Source: Chrysomallon squamiferum (taxonomy: Eukaryota > Mollusca > Gastropoda > Neomphalida > Peltospiridae). Taken from it: a stretch of DNA of 64,000 nt. The stretch covers positions 20,940,628 through 21,004,627 of the forward strand of contig CM022672.1 of assembly GCA_012295275.1 (NCBI GenBank), read 5' to 3'. The notes under the pieces are model-generated. The model was not told the DNA's origin. It saw only the letters and a list, made by a program, of their open reading frames with translations, and ran no database searches. The position numbers and the translations under genes are program-made. The stretch's first letter is position 1, and each line of letters opens with the position of its first letter. Shown one piece after another: positions 13,501 to 26,700 of this stretch.

Positions 13501-16124
13501 ACCTTGTTGCCTGGCAACCATATAAAAATATGGTTAGATTGGCTTAAGGACATACGGTGAGAAGAGTCTGTTTTTAATTTATGGCTCTGTTTTTATTTCT
13601 CTATTATCTATAATTCTTTAGTTACAATTCATGTTGCTTGGCCACCTACTGCTTAGGTGTGTTCTTTAACATATCTATTTTTATCACTTTCTGGTAGTCC
13701 ATAACAGCAAGCAGAAAATAGATAAATCATACAATTCTGCATCATTTAGGCATTAAGATGAGTTCAGGTGTTGATAAATTTGTATTCGTTAATTTTTATC
13801 TGTTGTAACTATTCTTAGCTTTTTACTAGGTATGTGCAAAATTAATAATCTTGTTATTTTTATAAATGGAAAATTGGAAAATTGACGAATATTAAAATTA
13901 TTATAGCACCTGTTGGGTTTTTTATCAAGTATTTGTTGCTGTTCTAAATTTTTTATTAGATTATGTATTTTAAAACAAAACAAAACAAGTTTATTGGCTA
14001 CTTTTCTTTTAGATATTCAGAAATATTATTTGAAATTTTCTCTTCTCATTTCTGTAATACACTATAAATGACATGTTTGAATATATTAAAAATGAAACAT
14101 CTTATGATTTTTTTTTTAAATTTAATTTTTATCTTTCATTCAGAGATTGGTGTATATCACGACAGCTATGGTGGGGTCATCAGATTCCTGCATACAGAGT
14201 TTTAAATGAAGCTGACAAGGTATTTATTGTCATTTATAAGTATGACATCCTTTTCCTATCATTGCTATGATATGTGATTTTCTGTTGAAGATTGTAGGAA
14301 GTGTTTCAGATTTTGGAATATAAAGAGGTTCTAAATATAAATGCAAATTCCATTTACATTTCATATGCAGCTTATACAAATACTTTTGTGCGTAAAGTAA
14401 AACTTGTTTATGCAAAACAATCTCAAAAATTATTTCTGTTGCTTGAGAAAAAGTTTAGGATATGTCAGATCATTTCAGCCTTTCAGAATTTCAGATAAAG
14501 GATCCTCAGTCTGTACTATATCTTTTTGTGATTTTTAAAAATTATTATTCTTCAGGTGATGTGGGTGAGTGGTAGAACAAAAGAAGAAGCCACAGAGAAG
14601 GCTTCTGTTGCACTTGGTATTCCAGCAAGTGATGTTTCATTGCAGCAAGGTCTCTTTTTCACTTCTTTTAATTTTAATAATATATGAACATTTTAAATAT
14701 TTTTGTTTTCTTGACAGCTGAGCTTTTTGTTAAATAATTAGTATTTTATACACATGTAGTGGCACAGAACATCAGTGTTATTTGGCAAAAGTAATTTATT
14801 TATAATTATTTTTTATTAGATGAAGATGTCCTAGACACATGGTTTTCATCAGCTTTATTCCCATTTTCTGTTCATGGCTGGCCAGAACAGGTACATATTG
14901 TAGTAAAATAAATCTTTAAACATTTTCATTATGTTTATTACAAAACACTGTGTAACAGAAACTTTCAAAGTTTAGTTAAAGTATACTGATTACTAAAAAT
15001 GTCACTACTTCTTCTAGAGCTTTAGTTTTAGTCACAGAATCTCAATTTCACTATTTTTGGGGGAATTTTTTAATTCCATTTATTAACTCAGATATTAAAT
15101 AAATATTCTGCATATCCTACTATACAGATTTAAATCAACAACAAATATACAAATCACAAAAGAACATTTTTTTGTAATTTTCTTCAATGACATGATAAGT
15201 CATCATGTACAAATGCCACAGATAGTCAGGGTTAGACATGGTGTAGTCCCATTTCCTTGATATCTTCTTTCCATAACTGATAATCATGATATATCTTGAA
15301 GAAATCTTTCACTGTGTTCTTCACTGATGTCACACATATGTCACTTAATATGTTTTTGTGACTGAAGCATCTTGTAAACATCTCATCCAGTGGAAATTTT
15401 GTGTACCAGAATAAAATTTTCTCTTTGAGGTCAATATCTTTTGTGGTATGTTGAGATGTAGCATAACTGTCAAACAGGCAATGGAAGCAAGAATGTTTCT
15501 CTAGACTCTTGGAGCCCTTTTCAGAAGAAAATCTTTTTGAAATTGCCAAAGACATGCACTTTGTACTTGTTATAAATCTATAAATTGAAGAAATTTTACA
15601 TTTTCATGGTTTACCTTTATATTAGGTAAATAATGTATATTTTTTCAGTTAATGTTTCAAATTATCATTTTTAACATGTGTAATGATGGAAAGTCTATTT
15701 TATATTATTTAAACAATATATCAGTATATATATATATATATTATATATATATATATATATCAGTTTTTTTATTTTTTTTTTTTTCTGTTTTGTTTTAGAC
15801 ACCTGATTTTGCCAAGTTTTATCCAACAAGTCTTCTTGAAACTGGAAGTGATATTCTGTTTTTCTGGGTTGCCAGGATGGTAATGATGGGCTTAAAACTG
15901 ACAGGAGAACTACCATTTGAAAAAGTACAGTCTGAATGACTTGTTTAAAATATATTGCTGTTGATACTTGAAAAACACAAAATAATAATAACATAAAGTT
16001 ATGATATTTTAAAAGAACAAATTACTTTTTGACATTAGAGATTTTCATTATTTTTAACTTACCAAGACAAAATTTGGTGCTTATTGTAATTATTTCATTA
16101 TTGCCACATTAATTTGTCCAGATC

Positions 16125-16167
<43 letters not shown>

Positions 16168-19100
16168 TTTATTTAATTTCATTTCATTTTTATGTTTCCT
16201 TGGTGGGGTCAGCAGTCTAAACTCTTTTTAGATATTTATTCATGTATGTAAATACCAAACATGTATATTTTAATAAATTTTGTAAACCTTAATAAATTAA
16301 AATTATTATTAGTCATTAAATACATTTTCAAGATTAGTATTATTATAGAATCATGAAAGTGACAACTTTATATAAGCCAGAAATATAAACTCATTAAAAA
16401 CATTTATAACATGGTAGATAAACTCTAACTTCAAGTTGATATATTAAATATGCATACTACTTAGAAAAGACTTTTAAAATAATAAGGCATGAAAATACTG
16501 TTTAATACAATATTATTCTTTTTAAAGGTGAATATTTTCTTGTTTAATATAAAATTATTTTTGTTTAATTTGAACACTTTCTTATTTAATATAAAATAAT
16601 TTATGTTTAATCGGAACATTTTCTTAATTAATATGAAATTATTTTTGTTTATTAAAACATTTTCATTTTTAATATAAAATTATTCTTGTTTAATTTGAAC
16701 TTTTTCTTGTTTAATAAGAAGTTATAATTTGTTCAGGTTTTATTGCATGGTTTGCTCAGAGATGCTCATGGCAGGAAAATGAGTAAATCTCTAGGAAATG
16801 TCATTGATCCAATGGATGTTATTCATGGAATTTCTCTTGAGGTAATTTTACAATAATATATATACAGTATGTCTCTTATATCTATATTTGTATCTCTATA
16901 GCCATATTTATCAGTCAGTCTTTCTATCTATTTGCATATATGTATCCATAAATACATACATTTGTTGTTGAGATTCTTAATTTTCAACAGGATTCCTGAT
17001 ACATTTCTGAAGTTCTAGAAATATATTTCTGTAGCTGATTATAAGTTATACCATAATAGCGGTTGTTATATTAAAAATTAAGAACCTCAGCAATAAATAT
17101 ATTTAAAAATCACAAAATTCTTTTCTCTTATCCTTTTTACAAATCAGTTCTGTCATGCATTATTCAGAAATTATAAAAATGTTAACTTGCACAAGTATTT
17201 TATAATGACACTGTACATGTTTTAATTACATTTACTGTCATGTTAAACAGACATATTGAGAAATGTATATAATATGATTGTAAACTTTTATGGTTTGAAT
17301 TACCCTTCCCTTATTTAATTATCATAAAATACTGTGTTGGCTTTTCACCATCTTCTATCCATTTGGCCCTAGCTTGAATTAAATTAAACTTTGCTTTCCT
17401 TTTATGATAATACCTAAAGCGATGATATTACCTGATTTATAAAACTGGCTTTTGTGGATGTTGTATTCAAAAGTATTGTTTAGCAAAACTATAACCTGAC
17501 TGAAATTACTAATAAATGAGTTAAACAGACATTTATAAATCCACTGAAATCTAATTCATGTCTAAAATGTGTGTCTTGGAAGTTGGATAAATTAAATATA
17601 AAAAAGCTTAAGTTTTAGACAATTAATTACATCATTTCATTTCTTACAATCTCCTAGTTCCTGACATTTTAAAACATGAGAAACTTTGTTTCACAATATT
17701 TATTTCATATAAATAAATAGTTTTAAAAATTTTATAAAAAATTGAATATAAATAATAAAAATAAATTGTTTCTCATTGTAAAGTTAATAACAGATTTCAT
17801 GTTTGATTTTTATTTGTGTGCTAGGATCTCCAGGCCAAACTTGCTTCCAGTGGCCTGGACCCTGCTGAAATCAAGAAAGCTAAAGAGGGCCAGAAGAAAG
17901 ACTTTCCCCAAGGAATACCTCAGTGTGGGGCTGATGCTCTTAGATTTACACTCTGCTCTTACGATTTTAAAGGTAAATGAAAGCAAATTATTTTGTGTAT
18001 AGGTTTATGCACACTCCTTTCAAAAATATTTCTCAGATATAATTTTTTATTATTGTAGAAATGTGTATAAATTATATTTATTTTTGGACTAGCATTTTCA
18101 CTTTTTTGTTATTTTTTTCAAAGTAAGTTAATAACAAACCCACTGAACTGCATTTGGGTGTGATAACTAAGGAAATTCACCAAAAAGCTGGGTCTTCAGA
18201 GTTATTCCTCATTTCTTCTTAAGACTCCATTGCTGTTTTTCTGCTTTGTTATTCTATCCTAGTTGAAAAATTGATCCACACAGATTTCCTGTTTGTTATT
18301 TCAGCTGGTGAAGTCAGCATGGACATCACTCATGTAAAGAGTCATCGTCATTTCTGTAACAAGGTCTGGCAAGCTTTTAAGTTTGTCACTGCAAACCTGG
18401 GAGAGGATTTCCAGTACAATGGTGTCTACCAGGTATAATAAAATAATAAACTTGTCTATCAGAACTATTGAGAACACTGCTAATATTAGTAATGTTAATA
18501 TTAGTGGTCTGCCCTACTTTGGTCAACCTCTTTTACTGACTTTTGAACACTAACTGAATAAAACCTGCATAAATGGAAAATTTAAAGACATATCTTTGTT
18601 TATTGCTTGGTCGAAATTCCATTATTCTTATATGACCAGAAGGACATATCATCATTATTGTTATAAAAAAGTAAGTGTAGGCTATGAATCCACCTAAATT
18701 AATAGCATGTATTTTATATTACAGAGAACAGGATCTGAAAGTAAAGTGGATCTCTGGATTATTGGATGTCTCGGACACATGCTGGAAGCCTGTGACAAAA
18801 ACTTCAGATCTTTCGATCTTCATTTTGTCACTAAAGCTTTGCATCACTTTTGGGTGTCAGAATTCTGTGATGTGTATTTGGTTTGTATAGAAATGGCTTT
18901 TTGACTTAAAAAAAAATGTAAGAAAGAAGTAATAATAAAAAAAAAAAAAATATATATTATTGACATTATATATGTAAATATATTTTTAAAAATTATAACA
19001 ATAATAAATACTAAAACACAAAAGTCCATCCCCACAACCAGCAATTGTTTGATGTGCAGAGTTGTTTTTTTTTATTATTATTACTAGATTTTATTTCACA

Positions 19101-22100
19101 GTTTAAATATCTGTTTAATGCTGGATCATAATTATAATGTGCATCATTTGAATATAATTATAATCATAATATGTAGAGCATATAATCATAATATACAAAG
19201 CAGAGTGACTCAGATTAAGACATATTATCACTGAAAACACTGAGACCAATTTCTTGATACAGGAAGCTGTTATATTAAGTTCACATTAACAACTATTACA
19301 ATTATAATGTTCATTTATTTAATTAATCATTTATATGTATCTCTTTATTTATTATTTAAAAATGTGTGTGTGTGTGTTTTTATAATTATCAGTTTTTACT
19401 GTTTATTTATTTATTAATTAAACCAGTACATTATTCATATAATTATATGATATGATAATTCTTTTGTTTTATTTTTATTTTTTATTTTACTCTAAGTATT
19501 TGATTTACCTGAAGGATTTGCTTTCAGGAATGTATGAAGCCAGTTTTGCAGAGTGGTTCTGAAGAAGAACAGAATCGTGCCAGACAGATTCTTTACATGT
19601 GCACAGAAATATTTCTGAGAGCTCTCAGTCCCTTTATGCCATTTTTAACAGAAGAACTCTATCAAAGACTTCCAGTGAAGGGAAATAACTCTGCAGTCAG
19701 TGTTTGTGTATCAACATATCCTACATCTTTGGATGTAAGTTTGGTCAGCAGATCAGCAAGTAGTTGAACTAATATTGAGCATACATGTACCCTTGATAAT
19801 TTATTTGTACATTTTATTTTATGTTATATGTTTGTCTCTCTCTGATATATATGTGCAAATAATGTAACAGATTACAGAGGCATAGCATTGGTTGCCAGTG
19901 CCTGGGGCAAAGCTAAAATATTATTCCCCTGAGCCCCTTCCACTGGTCTAGTAGTGAACCAAAGAATAATGCATGAGCCCACACTATGTCACTGATGTAT
20001 ATATATATATATATACACATATACTAGATTAGTGCTTTTATGGGTCAGTCTGCTCAAAGTATTATTAGTACATAAGTGATAGACAGTTACATAGATGAGT
20101 ACACAGATATAGATTGATTATGAATGAATCAGTGAATAACTAAATCATATGAATGAATGAATAATTATCCAAATCAGGAAACAAAATACATTATCACAGA
20201 ACTGAATTTTTTTTCTTTTTTTTTCTTAACTGTTACAAATTGAAATATTTGTTCATAAAATATTTATGATGTAGTGTTGACTGAAATATCATTTAACTTT
20301 CATTTATTCTTCTTTATTATTTTTCAAAACTGACATTTATATTTTGGTAAAGTATCACTGTTTCTGTGTTACAGGTACCAGTACATGACCAAAATATTGA
20401 GGATGAGATGAATTTGGTTCAGTTGATAAGTAACAGAGTGTTATCGTTGAGAAAGCTCTTCAACATGACTAAAGCCAGGCCTAATGGTAATAAAATATTT
20501 CAGTGCTAGATGGTCCTTCTAACTAGCTTACAAGTCAGTGCACCTTATCCCATACATACCATGGAATTATACTGCGATAACAATTCATAAGACTATAAAA
20601 GTATAATGTTATTATATTACCACAGTATTTTGCATCATGTTCTTCATAGAGAAAAAAATGCTTTTAATATTTAAATATGTATTATTATAAATCATTTTGA
20701 TTATTGGTGTGTTCAAATTTGTTTATTCAGTCTTTAGGTATTCAGATTAATAATTATAGAAAGAGATATAACATGAAGAAATAGATGGAAGTTTATAAGC
20801 TTTAAATCTTTTGGTTTATGGGTATATTTTTTGTACATGAAATTTGACAAATCATGAATAATGAAGGATGGACAATCAAATATTTAAGAAACTTTCTAAC
20901 AACAAACATTTCTGTATTAATTTATTCTGTCATATTGCTACATCATGTGAAACAAAAGAAGTGATATTTAGGTAACTCATTTAACACCACTATAAATGAA
21001 CATTTTGTCAGTAAAGATTGAATCAATAAATGGAATATGCATGTAGTATTAATTATAAACAAAATAATCATTAAATTAAATAGTAGCTATCTAATGATTA
21101 TGATCTGGTAATCAACATAGTATGGCAAATATAAATAAATTATTTATACATAGATGTATGATGTATTTTATCATTTTCAGCTGTTTTGAAAGTAGAGAGT
21201 GAAAAACTGGCTCTGTCTCTGAGAGATTATGAGCTGAGTCTTCAGACTTTATCAAGAAGCAAAACTTTCAGTGTTACTTCAGAGTCCAGTCAGGTTCCCT
21301 TGACTGGGTCTGTCCAGATCGATGTGGATGACAACTGCCAGCTTCATGTTGTTATTGAGGTAATTAGTCTTCCATCTTTGTATTCCCTGTTCAGTAACAT
21401 TCGTGTGTGTGTGTGTGTGTCACGTGTGTGTGTGTGTATATATATATATATGTGTATGTATATATACATATATACACGTGTGTGTGTTGTGTATATGTGT
21501 ACTCTATTTTAAAATGGTTTCAGGGTCTGGTTGATCCAGTCAAAGATGGAGAACGTCTGTCTAAAACTCACTCAGTTGTAAAAAGTGAACTTTCAAAGCT
21601 TGAAGACTTGAAATCAGATTCTGATGGAAGTCAGTCAGAAAAACTGTTGGGCAAGGTTTGTACACACTGTTTTTGTTTTTACTAACAATACATTTACAAT
21701 AATAATCCAAAACTGAACACCAGCATTTACTGTACATGATTATAAATAAAATTTGTATTTAGGACCACACAGGCCACCCATGAGCTTTTAATACTGTTAA
21801 ATAAACTGTGCATTGGTCATATGATGTAAAAGGTAATAAACATGCAATGGATTTCATTAATACTGCACAATCAAATTAGTTTTTAATTTGTAGGAAAATA
21901 GTTATGTAAAACAGTTTCTTTTTGTTATAATTGGCATTAACAACACTTTAAGAAAGCAAGAATCATGATTTATCAATGACATTTATATTTATTGAAGTAA
22001 ACAGAATACTGTGTTTATTGATTATCAAATATTCTTTTTACTGGTTTATTTTAGTTTTAAATTTTAATTATTTCTTACATATTTCCTTTATTTTTAAATT

Positions 22101-22323
22101 TTAAATACTTTTACCTAATCTCATTGTTTTTCATTCATTATTGATTTGTCACTCTACCAGGAATGTATGTTTTAATAATAATAATAGTAATAATAATATT
22201 TTTTTATTCATTTGTTTGATTTTTTATTTTATTTTGCAGGAACTATCTCTTCAGAAGGAAGTTGAACGACTTGAACACATTATTTCAGTTCTAAATGAGA
22301 TGAAGAAAAGGCCACATCTGTGA
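6320..22323 (+). CDS. VARS2: Mitochondrial valine--tRNA ligase, 25 exons, complete
   Basis: Charges tRNA-Val with valine, probably in mitochondria. Exons: 6320-6460, 6977-7043, 8073-8179, 8877-8986, 9538-9702, 10140-10221, 10456-10575, 11100-11208, 11746-11925, 12377-12605, 12959-13040, 13480-13556, 14144-14219, 14556-14649, 14820-14890, 15799-15924, 16737-16841, 17825-17972, 18305-18432, 18725-18880, 19528-19734, 20375-20486, 21181-21359, 21524-21655, 22240-22323. All introns are GT-AG and the phases agree, giving 3087 nt (1028 aa), close to human VARS2 (about 1060) and shorter than cytosolic VARS (about 1260, with a GST-like extension). Seen: HLGH (126-129), editing-domain motif [11 protein letters not shown] (307-317), PAHDYTDYD (367-375), [21 protein letters not shown] (626-630), anticodon-binding domain, and a C-terminal coiled coil reaching the stop. 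Residues 1-47 are rich in R/K/H and aromatics with few acids, like a mitochondrial presequence; an in-frame stop lies upstream of the ATG. Mitochondrial rather than cytosolic assignment is inference from length, N-terminus and motifs such as KALHHFW. Confidence 0.93.
7447..7533. repeat. Near-perfect 29-bp inverted repeat around a TA tract
   Basis: The left arm (7447-7475) and right arm (7505-7533) are reverse complements with a single mismatch, separated by about 29 bases of alternating TA. Outside the arms, a further stretch reading GGCAAATGTTGT (from 7415) and GGCAGATGTTGT (from 7542) is directly repeated. It sits in VARS2 intron 2 and would form a long hairpin or cruciform. Confidence 0.9.
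15232..15555 (-). other. Unassigned 107-codon ORF antisense in VARS2 intron 15
   Basis: An open frame on the minus strand inside the 0.9-kb intron between exons 15 and 16. It has a balanced, protein-like composition (Cys, His, Trp, Lys/Glu mix) without low-complexity runs, unlike most ORFs in this AT-rich DNA. I do not recognise a family. No clear splice sites or poly(A) signal define a gene. It may be a fragment of a transposon or retrocopy, or chance. Confidence 0.25.
16127..16168 (+). repeat. (AAT)n microsatellite in VARS2 intron 16
   Basis: About 14 AAT units between exons 16 and 17. Confidence 0.95.
16508..16736 (+). repeat. Degenerate ~46-bp minisatellite next to VARS2 exon 17
   Basis: Four to five diverged copies of a unit containing TTTCTTGTTTAATATAAAAT followed by TATTTTTGTTTAATTTGAAC. 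The array runs straight into the acceptor AG at 16735-16736, so its T-rich units also act as the polypyrimidine tract of exon 17. Confidence 0.75.
20026..20268 (+). repeat. Intron copy of a ~250-bp direct repeat (copy 1)
   Basis: Lies in the VARS2 intron between exons 21 and 22. It matches 22389-22642 almost base for base: it starts AGATTAGTGCTTTTAT, runs through a run of GAATGA-type units and a poly-T tract, and ends at ATAAAATATTTATG. Differences are a few substitutions and the poly-T length. No terminal inverted repeats or coding potential are visible. It is either a copied piece of the gene's own 3' UTR or a short dispersed element. Confidence 0.9.
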
Positions 22324-22388
22324 TTATTTGTGGATCACCATTTAGATATAACCACATCTTCAACCAGTTTTACTATTCATTAACCAAC

Positions 22389-22642
22389 AGATTAGTGCTT
22401 TTATTTGTCAGTCTGCTCAAAGTATTATGAATACATAAGTGATAGACAGTTACATAGATGAGTACACAGATACAGATTGATTATGAATGAATCAGTGAAT
22501 AACTAAATCATATGAATGAATGAATGATTATCCAAATCAGGAAACAAAATACATTATCACAGAACTGAATTTTTTTTTTTTTTTTTTTTTTAATAATTCT
22601 TAACTGTTACAAATTGAAATATTTGTTCATAAAATATTTATG
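22389..22642 (+). repeat. 3' UTR copy of the ~250-bp direct repeat (copy 2)
   Basis: Second copy of the block at 20026-20268, same orientation, starting 66 bases after the VARS2 stop codon. The internal poly-T is longer here (about 22 T, followed by TAATAATTC). Because it lies before the AATAAA at 22802 it should be present in mature mRNA. Confidence 0.9.
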
Positions 22643-22801
22643 TTTGATTTCCATGTCAATGAATAGCTTGTAGATACAGGGTGTTTATTAAAAAAAAAAT
22701 GTCATCTATATTTTATTCAGGATTTTTTTATTTTTGTTGTTCTTGTTGTTTTTGGTAAAGCAAATTCAGTGGGAAGATGAGTTCCTGACCAATTTCAGTC
22801 A

Positions 22802-22807
22802 AATAAA
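22802..22807 (+). terminator. Candidate poly(A) signal of VARS2
   Basis: AATAAA about 480 bases after the VARS2 stop codon, the first canonical hexamer seen after it on this strand. If used, the 3' UTR contains the repeat block at 22389-22642. Confidence 0.5.
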
Positions 22808-23320
22808 AATACCTAATTTATTACACCTAGGTCTACCTGGCCATGGTTTTGTGATTCATTTCCAAGTGCTAAAAATATATTTTTTTAAAGACTTTTGTTT
22901 TTATTAAAACAAACAAACAAGGAAAAAAAAAAAAAAATGAAACAAACAACAAAGTAAGCTTATATTGGCAGAGAATGCACATGTTTAAAATATCCATTGG
23001 GAAGAAAAGGACATTAAACAATAAGCATAACAAGAAAAACAGAATATTTGTTGAGATAAATGAATATGCAAGTAGTATAAAAATTTGTTTGATCCATATG
23101 ACTACTCCTACATTTGTTATGGTAATTTTTGGTTTGTATTTTTAATTGGTTTATTGGTATTTTTAAAAATTATACCTTTAAAGAATGGTTATTTCAAACT
23201 GCTCTGGGATTCTGATTATTTGGAAGTTGCTGCTGCTGCTGTTCAAAACTTATAACTTTGAAGTTATTCTGGTTTAGATAATTTTCCCTGATTCTGTAAC
23301 TGAGATTTGTTATTTGCACA

Positions 23321-23355
<35 letters not shown>

Positions 23356-23751
23356 AGATTCATAATTATGTGAAACACCTAATATTATGTGATCTAATTT
23401 TTTCTGATCTATGATTAAATATTTAATCTCTTTCAGTTTTAATAGCCAAGTATAATTACATGAATGAAAATAATCAATATAGTTAGTAGCTGGATAAATA
23501 ACATTTCCATCAGTAATGCAAAAATTATAATAAGAATATTATTATACAATATTAGTGATACTGGTTACATTCTGGTATCGATATTCATGGGAGCACATAA
23601 TGGTTGTCATGTCCTGTTAATAAATTACTTGAATGTTAAAAGCGAAAATTATAAAATTAATTTAATATGCATTTTTTTATTATTATTATTGAACTGTTAC
23701 CTTAAATTCACTCTGAACAAATATTTATTTACTATATTTACTACTTTAAAC

Positions 23752-23790
<39 letters not shown>

Positions 23791-26700
23791 TATTTATTAT
23801 TTTAACGTTTAATAGCGGTAATCAATAATTCTTCTCAAATTAAAATTGCATTAACTCGTTCTGTCATTCGACTCATTGCAGTTCTAGATTTGCTCTGACG
23901 AACTTAACAAAAGAGATGTTAAGCAACAGTAATATTACATCTGTCGATAAAGACAACAGATGGAAAACATAAAAATCAATGTTTTCATTTTTGCAAAACA
24001 CTAATTTTCGAACTTATTATCTAAATTTACCACCACGCTCGAACGCCAAGCCATCTGCCGTCTCTTCCAATACAGGATGTGATTTTTTTTGTATTTACCT
24101 TTTTCGCGACGAATTGTGGGATACCTTGCCGACGTCTGAAACGCCAGGTGTCTCAGTCACTATTCTTTCCACAGTATATTCTCCTTTTTCAAACCGATGT
24201 CGACCGACAGGCTTCAAGAAAAGACTGGTCTCCATTATGTTACTACGACACAGTGTGTGACATAGGTCAAATGTTACAAAAATAGCACCTGGCAGATCGG
24301 ATGTTTGTGTTTTTACCTGTAGTAAATATACTGTTTATACAGTGGTAGGATATGCGTCGGCTACTGTAACCGCATAACGTGTTCAACGGATAGAAGGTAA
24401 TAAGATTTTCGACGGAGATAAAAAATCTGAAAAACAAAAGGTGAGATACATTTATATTTTTAATGAAACGTATGCATTCAACAAAATTCACTTTCAGTTA
24501 TGGTGTCTCTCCTTTTATTATTGTTATTCAGTGCATGCAACGTTTGGTATAAATTATAAAATATAGTTGAGTTTTTGTTCATTCATTCATTCTTTTCTAT
24601 CTTTTTTAATCCTGATTCATACATTATGACTGATGTTATATATAGGTGTATATTTGATCTGTCTATCTACCTTTTATTTTATTTTTTTTGATTCCTCGGA
24701 CCCATTAGGTAAACATTGACATAAACAAAGAGTGGTGACACATTTTTCCGGTACAGAGGAAACTTCGTTTTTAAAAGGTAACAATTGACCGGATTTGATC
24801 GATTTTAAAAACGACGTCATTGTCGCACAACATAAAGCGTTGATTCCATTGGGGTCAAAAAAAAAAAAAAAAAAAAAAAAAAGAACAAGAAAAAAAGAAA
24901 AAGAAAAGGCAGAATAAATAAAGAAACAGAAATATTCATGGTCGGGTAATAATAATAATAATTATTATTATAATAAAATATAAAAAATTAAAAAATATGA
25001 AAAGAAATGGCTAAATAATCTTGATATTAATCAAAAAATTATTCATTAATTTCCTGATAATAATAGAAAGAGAGAGAGACCGACCGACCAACAACATTTA
25101 CTCCCTATTTTCTATTTTAATTATAATTTTTTAACATTTTGTTTGTTAGATTATTTGTTTATTCATTCATTCATTCATTTCTTTTCTTTTTAATGCATTA
25201 ATTTATTAAAGTAGTATTATTTATTTTAGTTAATAGATTATAAACAATTTAACGTAATAAATGGTTTTTAATATTTGGATTAGAACTATAATGTGTACCA
25301 CTAGATCATTTTTCTTTTTAATTAAAATTTTTCATTTTTCATTTTACATATATTTGCACATATATATTACATTATTAACTTTTATTAGCTGTTTAAATTA
25401 GTAATATACATACAAATACTAACGACAACGTGTATTTGTCTGTAAACGCAGCAGCATTGTGTTGTTATATATAATTATGACAGGTATGTGGAAGCCATCT
25501 GATTGATTTACACATTCATAGCTGGGGGCAAGTGAAAAAAAAAAAAAAACAGAAGAAAGGAGATAATTATGTGTGTCTGAAAGAAGTCAAGACCGATGAT
25601 GTAAAACTATCTGACAAAAGCAAACAGAGAATAATGTTTAATAACTGAACTGAAATTCATAGAGGTCTCTTGTAACTGAGACGCTAAACAGCATTTTTTT
25701 TTAAAATTATTATTATTATTATTTGAACTTGTAATTAAACTCAAGTATTTGATTATGTGGTCTGAATGTACATGTATTTGAAGGGAAGAGACTGAAGGAA
25801 CGAACATATTTCAACTGAAGTAATTGTCTTCAAACTGGAAAATAGTAACTGATTTACTAACTAAGAAATTCCATGACAAAGGAATATACATTATTTATCA
25901 CTTGTCGACTAGGTTGACGAACGAACATTCCTCACGTTAATCTACAGTAACAATACTCTTTTGTCTACAAAAAGGTAAAAACGTAACATGGTTTTATTGC
26001 ACAACGTCAGAACCTCTAGACAAACATCCTTACAGCTTATGATTAACTGAATAATTTTACAGTAACAATACTTTTATATATTTAATATATATTTAGTGTA
26101 AAGAAGACAAATAATTATTAGATACAAAAGTTTAATTTACTATCGTGAACACTACCGATAGATACTTAATCAAATTTGCAACAGCAGTTTTATAATTATT
26201 ATTATTTATTTATACTTTTATTTATTTATAGATTTATCAATTTAATTATTTTTTTTTTATTATTTTTTTTATTATTATTTGTGTGTGTGTGTGAATTTTA
26301 TTGTAGTTAACAGTTTCTGATTAACGAGAAAAATAAATAAATAGAAACTGACCAAAAACAAAATTAATCTCCTTACTGATAAAAATACTATGACGTCAGT
26401 ATCTATCGGATTAAAACCAAATGAACCTTTTTTTCCAGTAAAATTAATATCCTAAAACGAATCCTCTTCAAACAATGCTTTATTCCTGTCGAGTTATCAT
26501 TTTGACAAACTTTAGTTATCCATAATTAAAATGCCATTTTTTTAAAAATAAAATGTTCTACTCAAAATGTCATATGACCTCATCTTCTTTCTTCAGGGGT
26601 GTTTCTTTTTATTTGTTTATTAAATTTTATTTTTTAAAATAATTAATGTCATCGTGTTTGTATTAAAATTAATGGTACGGGTTGGTCTGGTGCGGACTAG

